Positions 22,575-31,485 of a DNA stretch of 39,085 nucleotides are shown piece after piece. How positions within the stretch are numbered: position 1 is the stretch's first letter; every line of letters begins with the position of its first letter. Source of the DNA: Treponema sp. (lineage in GTDB: Bacteria > Spirochaetota > Spirochaetia > Treponematales > Treponemataceae). Made by a program: the position numbers and the translations under genes. Below the pieces are notes generated by a model. That model searched no databases, was not told the origin of the DNA, and saw nothing but the letters and a program-made list of their open reading frames with translations. The DNA lies in contig JALNVF010000009.1 in the NCBI GenBank assembly GCA_023231445.1, forward strand, positions 1-39,085, read 5' to 3'.

Positions 22575-24683
22575 ATGAGAAAAGGTGTGTATGCAGTAAT
22601 TTTTGCAGCCTTTGCTGTTATTTTTCCATTTACCGTATCTGCAGAAGATAAAGTACTAGCCGCTGCAAACAGAAAAACTGCTGTCCGCTTTTTAAAAGCA
22701 GCAGAAAACAGTTTGATAGAAAAGAACTGGAATGCTGCATATTCGCAGGCACAAATGGGAATTGCCTACGATGATTCTGTTGCTGACCTCTGGTATATAG
22801 AGGCAGTCGCACAGAACGGACTGGGAAATCCCCGGGCAGAAATTCTGCCTCTTGTAACTAAAGCGATTACCAAAAATCAGTGGGTCGATTATAACCGGGA
22901 TGGAGCGCGTATTCTGTACGCCGATCTGCTCTGTGATACGGGGCAATATGAGCAGTCGGTCAGTATCCTTGATGCTGTTCCACTGATATATTCTGCCGAT
23001 GCTGAATATATCAGAATAAAGGCGTATTACCGTATGAATACTGCTGATTCTGTTTCAAAGGCGCGCAGCAGAGTTAATGGTGCCAGGAAGATTTATTCCG
23101 GTGATACCCGGTTTCCACGGCTTTTTTTCCGGTATGAATATGCGTTAAAAAACGCAGACATTTCTCCGGAGGTGCAGGCAGTTGCCGATTCTTTTATTGC
23201 AAAAATGCCGGAATATGACAACCCTGATGCCGAACTTGAAATATACGCAGCCCTTTTTGCATCCGGTGCCAGACAGAAACGCATGCTGCAGGCATTTGCA
23301 GCACACAATATGGAGCATGTCTTATATGCAGGAGCTGCTCTTACGGCAGGGCTTATGACACAGGCTCAGGCACTTGCCTGTTTCTGCAGATTTGCAGACA
23401 AAACGGTGTCACTTTCTTTACTCAGATCATTTGTTCCTCTTATTACCGATGAAAAGGTGAAAACAGCTCTCGATGAATATCTTACTGCATACAGCGGTGT
23501 TTTGACGATCGATACAGACGGCGATCTTGAACCGAATCTGATCGTACAGTACAAACGTGGGCGGCCCCAGTCGCTCACATGGGATAGTAATAATGACGGT
23601 ATAAAAGAATGGACCGCTCAATGCGACTTTGGTGTGCCTGTATCGGTGAGTCTTCCCGTCGACGGAATAACATTGTATTACGGAACATATCCTGCAGTGG
23701 TGAAGGCTGTTTTTGCCGGAGGAAACGGCGCAGAAACATTTATGATCGCTGACGAAACGTACAACTGGTCTCCGTTTTCCATGACAGAACCTGAAGAATT
23801 CAAAAATACATTGAAGGGTGATTTTTTTGTTCCGGAGGTCCGGGGACGAATGCCGGTGAATAAAAGCGATCTGTTTAACGCGGCTTCGAGTTATGAAGTA
23901 CCGTCCCCTGAGCGGGAAAAAGGAACAATTTTATTTACAATGCAGAATGGACATCCCCAGACTGCTGATTATTATGCCGGCGGGAAAATGTATGCACATG
24001 CCGTTTTTAATAACAGTCTTCCTGTTATGCGTTCAGTGGATAATGACGGTGACGGAATTTTTGAAACTACCGAGACATTCGGATATGATCCGGACAATAC
24101 GATGCACCGTACTGCGTCAGACAGCAGTCAGATTACGGCAGATTTATTCGGACTGTCTCCTGCGTCGGGTATATATATAAAAATGATTCAGATTGATGTT
24201 GACGGCGATACTATCCCTGATTTTACCGAAGAATATCTTGCGGACGGAGGAAAAATTACCTCATGGGATAACGATGCAGACGGCCGGTGGGACGTACGTT
24301 TTGAACGGTTCCCCCGGAAAGAAGGAGAACCTCTTGCGGAAAGTACTTCTTTTTATGTACCCCCCGAAAGAAAACTCGTTATTATTACCAGTTATAACGG
24401 AGAACCGGTAAAAGTTTCATCCGGTAATTTTAATTACGACGTAATAGAGGGAACGGACAGCGGATTATACTGGATTGGGAAACAGGGAACTCCTGAAGAT
24501 GAAAAAAAAGCGCTTGAAATGCTTAACCAGACATCGGGGCAGGGTGTTTCTCTATTAGTAGAATCCGGCTCTGAACGTCTTCTTGCTGTACGTGTCGGCG
24601 ATAAATCGTACGTTCAGATTCTTCCCGATCGTACGGAAATTCCGCATGATTCAGATGCAATAAAAAACGAATCAGACAATTGA
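22575..24683 (+). CDS. Exported TPR protein with Asp-rich calcium-loop-like repeats
   Basis: 702 residues from ATG 22575, with AGGAG seven bases upstream; the longer frame back to 22404 lies inside tilS. A signal peptide (KGVYAVIFAAFAVIFPFTVSAED) ends near residue 24. Residues about 30-300 are helical, with TPR-like repeats (AAENSLIEKNWNAAYSQAQMG; YADLLCDTGQYEQSVSILDAV). The second half is beta-rich and has at least four Asp-rich loops of DxDxDG type near residues 312, 337, 489 and 541, each followed by a strand with W or Y. These resemble calcium-binding loops. I do not recognise a named family. It is probably a periplasmic or surface protein, transcribed with tilS, the HtrA-like protease and lepA. 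Confidence 0.8.
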   Translation: MRKGVYAVIFAAFAVIFPFTVSAEDKVLAAANRKTAVRFLKAAENSLIEKNWNAAYSQAQMGIAYDDSVADLWYIEAVAQNGLGNPRAEILPLVTKAITKNQWVDYNRDGARILYADLLCDTGQYEQSVSILDAVPLIYSADAEYIRIKAYYRMNTADSVSKARSRVNGARKIYSGDTRFPRLFFRYEYALKNADISPEVQAVADSFIAKMPEYDNPDAELEIYAALFASGARQKRMLQAFAAHNMEHVLYAGAALTAGLMTQAQALACFCRFADKTVSLSLLRSFVPLITDEKVKTALDEYLTAYSGVLTIDTDGDLEPNLIVQYKRGRPQSLTWDSNNDGIKEWTAQCDFGVPVSVSLPVDGITLYYGTYPAVVKAVFAGGNGAETFMIADETYNWSPFSMTEPEEFKNTLKGDFFVPEVRGRMPVNKSDLFNAASSYEVPSPEREKGTILFTMQNGHPQTADYYAGGKMYAHAVFNNSLPVMRSVDNDGDGIFETTETFGYDPDNTMHRTASDSSQITADLFGLSPASGIYIKMIQIDVDGDTIPDFTEEYLADGGKITSWDNDADGRWDVRFERFPRKEGEPLAESTSFYVPPERKLVIITSYNGEPVKVSSGNFNYDVIEGTDSGLYWIGKQGTPEDEKKALEMLNQTSGQGVSLLVESGSERLLAVRVGDKSYVQILPDRTEIPHDSDAIKNESDN

Positions 24684-24690
24684 GGTAAAA

Positions 24691-26319
24691 ATGGAAAGAT
24701 TTACACGATATTATGTACTGTTTACTGCTTTTGCGTTGTTGTTCAGCTCATGCAGAACACTTCATGAGCCGAAAGATGTGTATCAGCCTCTGAATTATAC
24801 GGAAAAAGACGTATATGAGAATGAAAAAGCACGGATAGAAACACTCAGTGAAACGGATCCGGTGAATGCTTTGTGGAGTGCTGAACTGCTCAAAAATTCA
24901 GAGACGATCTCATCCTGTACCGATAAAGTATTGAAAAAATATCATGAAGCTATTGACGCAAAGGATTATTTTGAGGCATTAAAATATTACCGTTCTCTTT
25001 CCGCGATTGGTTTTGAAGTTGCAGCATATAACGGTATTACCGGCGGACAGCTTCCTAAATTGAGTGCCGTGGGAGTTCCGGGACTTACAGTAGACGCGCA
25101 GTATCTGCCTAAGACAATCACAGACTGCATTAATGCCACCGTAACAATATGGGTAGACCGCGGCATTACAATCAAAGACGGTGCGGGCTATGCAGACAGG
25201 GTTATCGGTTCCGGTTTTTTTATAGACAGACGCGGATATATAGTGACAAATCATCACGTAATATCCGATATTGTAGACCCGAAAAATGAAAAATATTCCC
25301 GTCTGTACATTAAACTTGCATCTGATACTGACACGCGTATTCCTGCAAAAGTTATAGGATATGATTCGGTACTTGATCTTGCACTGCTCAAAGCCGAAGT
25401 GGATGCCCCGTTTGTTCTTGCGCTCGGATCGAGCACAGACCTTTCCATCGGAGATAAGGTGTCTGCAATCGGAACACCGCTCGGACTGGACGGTACGATT
25501 ACATCGGGCATTGTTTCGGCGGTGAACCGCAAACTGTTTACAACAGGAAGTGTGCTGCAGATTGACGCCGCGGTTAATTCCGGTAACTCTGGGGGACCGC
25601 TTATTGATTCTCAGATGCGGGTGCAGGCAGTTGTATTTGCAGGAATGCTCCAGTATCAGGGACTTAATTTTGCTATTCCCGTCGAATATCTCAGGCAGGA
25701 TCTGCCGGTACTGTATCATGGAGGAAAACGTGACCACCCGTGGACCGGTTCGTACGGGCATACAAAGAAAAGTGCCGACGGCAGGCAGAATCAGGGACTT
25801 GAAGTACAGTATGTTATGCCGGGCGGCAGCACGAGCCGTGCATTGTTCCGTGAAAACGATGTGATTACTGCTGTGGACGGACAGAACGTTGATTCTCTGG
25901 AAACTATGCAGGATATTCTCCGTAACTATGTTCCCGGCACGATTATCAAGTGTACCTATACGAACGACAGCGGCAGTGGAGACAGGCTTGTTTACCTTGA
26001 TGCCCGTCCTGAAAATCCCGGATACGAAATTTACAGCAGCGATCTTATTTCAGGATCGTTTGTTCCCATTCTTGGCATGAAACTTATTCCGTCTTCAACG
26101 GCTAATAAGCATGTATATACCATAACAGAGATTATCAAAGGCAGTGTTGCTGATGAATCCGGTTTTTCTGAAAACGATCCGGTGACAGTTTCGGGCGTGA
26201 AATTTAACGATGAAAAAAGTGCTGCATATATAGAATTGTATACGCGGAAAAGCCGGAAAGGATTTCTTGACATTTCAATGGGCATGGCGGCATCGCTTGA
26301 CAGCCCGTACTATTTTTAG
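24691..26319 (+). CDS. HtrA-like lipoprotein serine protease with PDZ domains
   Basis: 542 residues. The start (FTAFALLFSSCRTLHE) is a relaxed spirochaete lipobox with Cys21 as the likely lipidation site. After about 130 residues of helical N-terminal region comes a trypsin-like domain with an intact triad: His189 (TNHHVIS), Asp229 (DLALLK) and Ser300 (NSGNSGGPL). Two PDZ-like regions follow (VMPGGSTSRALFRENDVITAVDG; EIIKGSVADESGFSENDPVTV). The extra N-terminal domain and the second, divergent PDZ set it apart from the HtrA at 11818. It follows the TPR protein by seven bases and precedes lepA by nine, which suggests that the pair act together in the envelope. Confidence 0.92.
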   Translation: MERFTRYYVLFTAFALLFSSCRTLHEPKDVYQPLNYTEKDVYENEKARIETLSETDPVNALWSAELLKNSETISSCTDKVLKKYHEAIDAKDYFEALKYYRSLSAIGFEVAAYNGITGGQLPKLSAVGVPGLTVDAQYLPKTITDCINATVTIWVDRGITIKDGAGYADRVIGSGFFIDRRGYIVTNHHVISDIVDPKNEKYSRLYIKLASDTDTRIPAKVIGYDSVLDLALLKAEVDAPFVLALGSSTDLSIGDKVSAIGTPLGLDGTITSGIVSAVNRKLFTTGSVLQIDAAVNSGNSGGPLIDSQMRVQAVVFAGMLQYQGLNFAIPVEYLRQDLPVLYHGGKRDHPWTGSYGHTKKSADGRQNQGLEVQYVMPGGSTSRALFRENDVITAVDGQNVDSLETMQDILRNYVPGTIIKCTYTNDSGSGDRLVYLDARPENPGYEIYSSDLISGSFVPILGMKLIPSSTANKHVYTITEIIKGSVADESGFSENDPVTVSGVKFNDEKSAAYIELYTRKSRKGFLDISMGMAASLDSPYYF

Positions 26320-26328
26320 GGTGAAATT

Positions 26329-28134
26329 ATGATAGACATGAAGTACAAACGCAATTTTTGTATTACCGCACATATAGATCACGGTAAGTCGACTCTTGCC
26401 GATCGTCTTATCCAGAAGGGTAAAATTATTGATGAGCGGAAGATGAAAAATCAGCTGCTCGATAATATGGATATAGAACGTGAGCGTGGTATCACTATAA
26501 AAAGTCAGGCAGTAACAATTCCGTACAGGGCAAAGGACGGACATGATTATGAGCTTAATTTTGTCGATACTCCGGGGCATGTTGATTTTTCGTACGAAGT
26601 ATCCCGTGCCATAGCATCGTGCGAAGGTGCGCTCCTGCTTATAGATGCGACACAGGGAGTTGAATCACAGACTGTCAGCAACATGTACCTTGCCCTGGAG
26701 CATGACCTTACCATAGTTCCGGTTATTAATAAAATAGACCTTGCATCTGCCGATGTTGAAGGTACGAAGGAGCAGATAGACAAAGAACTCGGACTTGACA
26801 GTACCGGAGTACTTCTTGTTTCTGCCAAGACAGGACAGGGAATAGATGAACTGATGGAGGCTATCGTAACACGGTTTCCCGCTCCTTCCGGTGACCCGGA
26901 AGGCCCGGCACGCGCCCTTATATTTGACTGTAATTACGACGAATACCGCGGTGTTGTTGTACATGTGCGTGTGATGGACGGCCGCATAAAAACCGGTGAC
27001 AGCATCCGCATGGTAAGCAACGGTACGGACTATAAAGTCGAACAGATTGGTATTTTTAAAATAGATTTTGAAGAAACGGGCATTCTGGAAGCCGGTGATG
27101 TCGGTTATATTATAGGCGGTATGAAGACCGTCAGTGAGGTTCGTGTCGGTGATACGATTACGCTTTCATCGAATCCCGTTACAGAGCCACTCCCCGGTTT
27201 TAAGGAAGTAAAACCGGTTGTTTATTCGTCTATTTATCCGATGGATTCAAACGATTATGAAGAATTAAAATCGGCACTTGAGAAACTTAAGCTCAACGAT
27301 GCAAGCCTCGTGTACGAAAAAGATAATTCACTTGCACTCGGAAACGGATTCCGCTGCGGATTTCTGGGACTGCTGCACCTTGAAGTAATTCAGGAGCGGC
27401 TGGAGCGCGATTATGATCAGGCGGTTATTTTTACCGCTCCGTCGGTACGCTATAAGCTGGCCCTTACCGGCGGCGAAGAAACATTTATAGACAATCCTTC
27501 CGAATATCCTGCCGGCCGTATTCGGGAAGCGGAAGAACCCTACATAAAAGCATCGATAATTACGCCGTCCGAATATCTGGGACCGCTTATGGAATTGTGC
27601 AAGCAGAAACGGGGGGACCAGACAAATATGGTCTATCTTGACGAAAAACGTGTTGAGCTTACCTATGAGATGCCGCTTGCAGAAGTTCTGTTTGACTTTT
27701 ACGACAAACTCAAAAGTTACAGCCGCGGATATGCCTCATTCGATTATGAAGTTATCGGGTACCGTCCGACAAAACTTGTAAAAGTGGATTTTCTTGTGAA
27801 CGGAAAAATTGTAGATGCACTTTCGCAGCTGACTTTTGAGGCAAATGCAGCCGACCGTGCTCATAAAGTATGTGACCGTCTGAAAGATGAAATCACGCGT
27901 GAACAGTTTAAAATTGCCATTCAGGGAGCAATAGGCGGACAGATTATTGCCCGGGAAACAGTAAACCCTGTACGCAAGGACGTTCTTGCAAAATGTTACG
28001 GCGGTGACATTTCACGTAAGCGTAAGCTTCTTGAAAAACAGAAAGAGGGAAAGAAACGCATGAAGATGGTAGGAAATGTTGCCATCCCGCAATCGGCCTT
28101 TCTTGCAGTTCTTAAGGAAAAAGAGGATAAATAA
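26329..28134 (+). CDS. lepA: Elongation factor 4 (LepA) GTPase
   Basis: 601 residues, the normal length. The G domain starts FCITAHIDHGKSTLADRLI (P-loop AHIDHGKS) and continues with ERERGITIKSQAVTI, FVDTPGHVDFSYEVSRA and VINKIDLASAD. Domain II, the EF-G-like domains III and V, and the LepA-specific C-terminal domain (ALSQLTFEANAADRAHKVCDRLKD, then ARETVNPVRKDVLAKCYGGDISRKRKLLEKQKEGKKRMK) are all visible. It promotes ribosome back-translocation or initiation. AGGGTG precedes ATG 26329. It is the last gene of the tilS run. Confidence 0.98.
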   Translation: MIDMKYKRNFCITAHIDHGKSTLADRLIQKGKIIDERKMKNQLLDNMDIERERGITIKSQAVTIPYRAKDGHDYELNFVDTPGHVDFSYEVSRAIASCEGALLLIDATQGVESQTVSNMYLALEHDLTIVPVINKIDLASADVEGTKEQIDKELGLDSTGVLLVSAKTGQGIDELMEAIVTRFPAPSGDPEGPARALIFDCNYDEYRGVVVHVRVMDGRIKTGDSIRMVSNGTDYKVEQIGIFKIDFEETGILEAGDVGYIIGGMKTVSEVRVGDTITLSSNPVTEPLPGFKEVKPVVYSSIYPMDSNDYEELKSALEKLKLNDASLVYEKDNSLALGNGFRCGFLGLLHLEVIQERLERDYDQAVIFTAPSVRYKLALTGGEETFIDNPSEYPAGRIREAEEPYIKASIITPSEYLGPLMELCKQKRGDQTNMVYLDEKRVELTYEMPLAEVLFDFYDKLKSYSRGYASFDYEVIGYRPTKLVKVDFLVNGKIVDALSQLTFEANAADRAHKVCDRLKDEITREQFKIAIQGAIGGQIIARETVNPVRKDVLAKCYGGDISRKRKLLEKQKEGKKRMKMVGNVAIPQSAFLAVLKEKEDK

Positions 28135-28139
28135 AAGAA

Positions 28140-28162
28140 GATGCCGGATTTTTACCGGCATC
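28140..28162 (-). terminator. Hairpin between convergent lepA and DUF115 gene
   Basis: GATGCCGG (28140-28147) pairs perfectly with CCGGCATC (28155-28162) around seven bases. The minus-strand transcript continues into CTTCTTTTATTTA, so it looks like a terminator for the - strand gene; the + side has only TTTT some bases later, so lepA may also use it, less efficiently. Confidence 0.7.
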
Positions 28163-28174
28163 AGACAGTCCGTT

Positions 28175-29857
28175 TTATCTGCTGCAGAAAAGCAGTTTTT
28201 TCCCCGTATTGATGTCTTTAAGAAAAAGATCTATTTCCGCACGGATCCGTTTAAGAAACGACGGTGAAAGAGAAAGCCGGTATCCGTCCGGAAAGTGCAG
28301 GTATAGATATTCGCGGGGTGTAAGTAATTCCGTAATCCGTTTATTCCGCAGTTCTTCATTCATATTCTGTCCGTACGAAAGAATATTCCTGAGTTCCAGG
28401 AGCGCATTTTCTTCAGTATTATAGAAATCTGCAATAAGACTGCTTTTTTCCGGAGAATGCTGCTGAACTGCTTTTATACCGGTATATTCTCCGGAAATAA
28501 TACCGTCTTCCTGAACGGATGAAATACTGCGGTACGGCAGCCCCAGCGCGATTCCTGTTTTACCTGTATCAAATACGTTCTTTTCCGCATAAAACAATCC
28601 CCTGAACGACTGTGCATACGAAAGAAGCACAGGTGTTGAGTATACTCTGTTTCCTGCTTTATCTGCATTCTCCGATGCTCCGTATCCGAAAGCTGCTCCA
28701 TAGTTGGCAGCAGGTAAAGTACGGATACTGCCGGAAAGTCTTACTGTATGTGCAGGGGCCCCTCTGACATGTGTTTTTCCGGGCGAGTATGAAAAATCAA
28801 GTCCCGAAACAAAAACCGGAATACGGTCGTTTATGCGCAGCTGCAGTGCAAGGTATACGGCAGTAAGCCCGACAGATCCCAAGGGAGGTATTTCTTCCGG
28901 CAGTATGCGTTCCCTTACAAGGCGTTCAAAAAACACCGTGTCAGCATATTTCGGTGCAAAGTAGCTTATTTGTCCCTGTTTACCGAGAAAGTCGTATAAG
29001 CCCGGCCATGATGTTATTCCTGCAAAAATAGTGATGTTTCTGCCTTTTATACCGAAGAATGCGGATGCAATAACGGACTGTGCTTCTTCACAGACAACGG
29101 CATCCGGAGTAATTCCTAACGTACGAAGCGCCGGAAAGGCCGTATCTACTGATATGATATAGAATTTACTGCGGAAAGGAATCAGTTCTGCAGCCGTATT
29201 TTCCATACTTTCTCCTGCCCCAAGTACAAGCAGCGGCTTAAATACGGTGTGTGCGGAATACTCAGCCGGCGGTGCATACGGAAGGCGGGAAAGGTTCCGG
29301 AACAGATTGCGGGAATATTTTCTGCCGAATTTGACGAGAGTAATGCGGTTTTTCCAGAACAACCCTATAGCATCTTCCACCGCATGTGAGAATACTGCAT
29401 AATACTGGAACGAAAACTGGGTACCGGCTGAAAAATCGATACGTACCGCCCTGCGGAAAGTTCCGGGAGGTGGAAGTTCTGTACCGTCGCAGAATGCAGC
29501 AGAATATTTATTTAAAAGGACCGGAAGCACTGAAAGTTCTGAAGGTTTAAGAAGTGCAAAATGCGGGATTTTACCGGTTATATGCTCTCTGGCAAGATTG
29601 AACAGTTCGGTATCACATTCGCAGCCAAGTATCATGCAGTTTTCCGGCAGTTTTTGTGCCAGCTCAGAAAGTCCAAATCCCAGACACGGGGAACATGCAA
29701 GTATAAGTGTGCCGGGAAGTATATTAAACGAATCAACTGCAGCCAGAATGTTTTTTGCAGGAGCATAACGGGAATACAGATATCTGTTTTTATATAAAAC
29801 GGAAAAGCCCTGACCGGATTTTACCAGACAGGGCTTTTCATTATTCAGCTCAGGCAA
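28175..29857 (-). CDS. DUF115 (Maf/MptE-like) protein
   Basis: 560 residues. It has the DUF115 family core: LLVLGAGESMENTAAELIPF, YIISVDTAFPALRTLGITPDAVVCEEAQ and FVSGLDFSYSPGKTHVRGAPAH; the family includes motility-associated Maf glycosyltransferases and archaeal MptE pterin diphosphokinases. In flagellated bacteria such proteins modify flagellin, and spirochaete periplasmic flagella are glycosylated, so that is the likelier role. The N-terminal 200 residues are a second, less clear alpha/beta domain (ILACSPCLGFGLSELAQ, ILGCECDTELF). The start is TTG at 29857 with AGGGAA upstream. The first 20 codons overlap a terminator-like hairpin. The surA-like gene is 21 bases upstream on the same strand. 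Confidence 0.8.
   Translation of the reverse strand: MPELNNEKPCLVKSGQGFSVLYKNRYLYSRYAPAKNILAAVDSFNILPGTLILACSPCLGFGLSELAQKLPENCMILGCECDTELFNLAREHITGKIPHFALLKPSELSVLPVLLNKYSAAFCDGTELPPPGTFRRAVRIDFSAGTQFSFQYYAVFSHAVEDAIGLFWKNRITLVKFGRKYSRNLFRNLSRLPYAPPAEYSAHTVFKPLLVLGAGESMENTAAELIPFRSKFYIISVDTAFPALRTLGITPDAVVCEEAQSVIASAFFGIKGRNITIFAGITSWPGLYDFLGKQGQISYFAPKYADTVFFERLVRERILPEEIPPLGSVGLTAVYLALQLRINDRIPVFVSGLDFSYSPGKTHVRGAPAHTVRLSGSIRTLPAANYGAAFGYGASENADKAGNRVYSTPVLLSYAQSFRGLFYAEKNVFDTGKTGIALGLPYRSISSVQEDGIISGEYTGIKAVQQHSPEKSSLIADFYNTEENALLELRNILSYGQNMNEELRNKRITELLTPREYLYLHFPDGYRLSLSPSFLKRIRAEIDLFLKDINTGKKLLFCSR
29802..29839 (-). terminator. Terminator-like hairpin overlapping the DUF115 start
   Basis: GAAAAGCCCTG (29839-29829 on the minus strand) and CAGGGCTTTTC (29812-29802) pair perfectly over 11 pairs, followed on the minus strand by CGTTTTATA. 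It is 40 bases after the SurA-like stop, the usual place for a terminator, but lies inside codons 7-19 of the next gene. Confidence 0.55.
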
Positions 29858-29878
29858 TAGTATTCCCTGCTGTCGGAT

Positions 29879-31360
29879 TTATTCATTAGAATTATTGTTC
29901 TTCATGAAATTATTGAAGAACACGGACATAAGATTGTTCTCAAGCTTCGGACTCTTCATAAGAGCCGACGACGCTGACGACTGATCATAATTGCCGGTCT
30001 CGCTTTTAAGAGTAGAAGCCTCCGCCGGGGTTTCTTCTGATGATTCACCGGTAAGCTGCAGAATAAGAATGTTTTTTCCGTTTACAACAGGTACTGATAT
30101 TTCATTCTGCTTAAGCGTGAAAGCCGTTTTGAGAAAATTTTCGTTTGTATCTGCACCGCTGAGTGCCGTATTTTTCGTATCGACGGACCCTGCAAGTGAA
30201 ACACTGCCGTAATTAAGCGGGAATGCAGCTAGTTCTGTTTTTGTCAGGTTGAACTGTCTGCACGCATCATCAAAACTTTTTGCTGATGCAGCAGCAGCAA
30301 AATTCTTTGCTATTTCAGTATAATAATCTTCAATATGTCCTGCCTCATACGTATTCAGGTAATTATAGACATCTTTAATTGTCGCATCGTTTGAAAAATC
30401 AGGTTGAACAGCATTGTTGTCCGCATAAAAAATAGAAAAACCTTCACTTGTTTCAACAGGCTTACTCGTTGTTCCCTTTGAAAGAGCCGCAACGGTTTTT
30501 AGGTCATCTGCATTTTTGATGATCTTTTCAAGTTGATAATAGTATTCGTCTGTAAGTTTACCGTTTTCGTTGCTGTATGTTTTCTTAGAATATTCACCGA
30601 CTGCATCCGCAAATTTTATTTCATTGTTTGCAAGTCGTTTTGAAACAGATTCTGCTTTTGCTTTGTCCTCGCAGGTAATGACCGACATGTTGTATTTTAT
30701 GAATTTCTGAGCATTTGCCTTACCGTATGCCGCTTTTTCACTATCGGGATAATCTTTCATATCAAAAGAAACCATATTAAAGGCACGTTTATTTTTACCC
30801 ACGTTCTGAAGGAATGCTGTTTCTGCTGATGATGATTTAAGACCGTAAAGCGCTTCTTTCCCGACCGTATCCTGTGAACCGAAGCAGTCGTCGGAATAGC
30901 GGCTTGTCGTGAGCGTATTACGGAAATCTTTCTGCATCGATTCAATCGACGAAGCGGGTGTTTCCTTATACAGTTTCGGAGAATACTTTCCGTTTGAGTC
31001 GGAAAAATAGGGGAGCATAGCCCTGTTTATTGCGCTTTGCGGAACTACATAACCGCTTTTTCTGACAGCGCTGGAAAATGCCATTTTCTGAACAGTAGCA
31101 TTGAATGCGTAGTTAAAAATATAGTAGTAAGACTGAGTGTTGACTTCCTGTCCCTGGTTTTTCAGCATATCAGCATAACGGGAAACATAGTCTGCAAAAT
31201 CACTGCCCTGTTCATATCTGATTTCTTTTCCGTCATATTTTCCGAACGCCGGCAGTTTATTTTTATTTGCGCGACCGAGCATTGCCGGAACAAGAACAAA
31301 AACAATTGCTGAAATTAAAAGAATAATGAGCGAACCAATTGTATAGAAGCTTTTTTTCAT
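29879..31360 (-). CDS. SurA/PpiD-like periplasmic foldase
   Basis: 493 residues. One N-terminal membrane helix (IGSLIILLISAIVFVLVPAML) anchors it as in PpiD. A SurA-like N-terminal helical domain follows (YYYIFNYAFNATVQKMAFSSAVRKSGYVV), then a degenerate parvulin-type domain (SVITCEDKAKAESVSKRLANNE, then FADAVGEYSKKTYSNENGKL and PVETSEGFSIFYAD), and a SurA-like return helix region. The parvulin catalytic pattern is weakly kept, so it may be only a chaperone. The tail is Asn/Ser-rich. AAAAGGG precedes the ATG and a good promoter lies upstream. Its DUF115 neighbour is downstream on the same strand. Confidence 0.8.
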   Translation of the reverse strand: MKKSFYTIGSLIILLISAIVFVLVPAMLGRANKNKLPAFGKYDGKEIRYEQGSDFADYVSRYADMLKNQGQEVNTQSYYYIFNYAFNATVQKMAFSSAVRKSGYVVPQSAINRAMLPYFSDSNGKYSPKLYKETPASSIESMQKDFRNTLTTSRYSDDCFGSQDTVGKEALYGLKSSSAETAFLQNVGKNKRAFNMVSFDMKDYPDSEKAAYGKANAQKFIKYNMSVITCEDKAKAESVSKRLANNEIKFADAVGEYSKKTYSNENGKLTDEYYYQLEKIIKNADDLKTVAALSKGTTSKPVETSEGFSIFYADNNAVQPDFSNDATIKDVYNYLNTYEAGHIEDYYTEIAKNFAAAASAKSFDDACRQFNLTKTELAAFPLNYGSVSLAGSVDTKNTALSGADTNENFLKTAFTLKQNEISVPVVNGKNILILQLTGESSEETPAEASTLKSETGNYDQSSASSALMKSPKLENNLMSVFFNNFMKNNNSNE

Positions 31361-31413
31361 AATACGAACCCTTTTGTGAACAAAATGTATTCTAGTTTAT
31401 AGAAAAGTATATA

Positions 31414-31442
31414 ATTTTATCATTATACCGGTTGATTGTCAA
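31414..31442 (-). promoter_or_regulatory. Promoter of the SurA/PpiD-like gene
   Basis: On the minus strand TTGACA (31442-31437), a 17-base spacer and TAAAAT (31419-31414). The start would be near 31406, giving a leader of about 45 bases. The interval 31443-31485 up to the response-regulator stop holds nothing I recognise. Confidence 0.7.
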
Positions 31443-31485
31443 TTTAGACATCCGCAGGTGTCTGTGCGGAAGCAGCTGTGCACTC

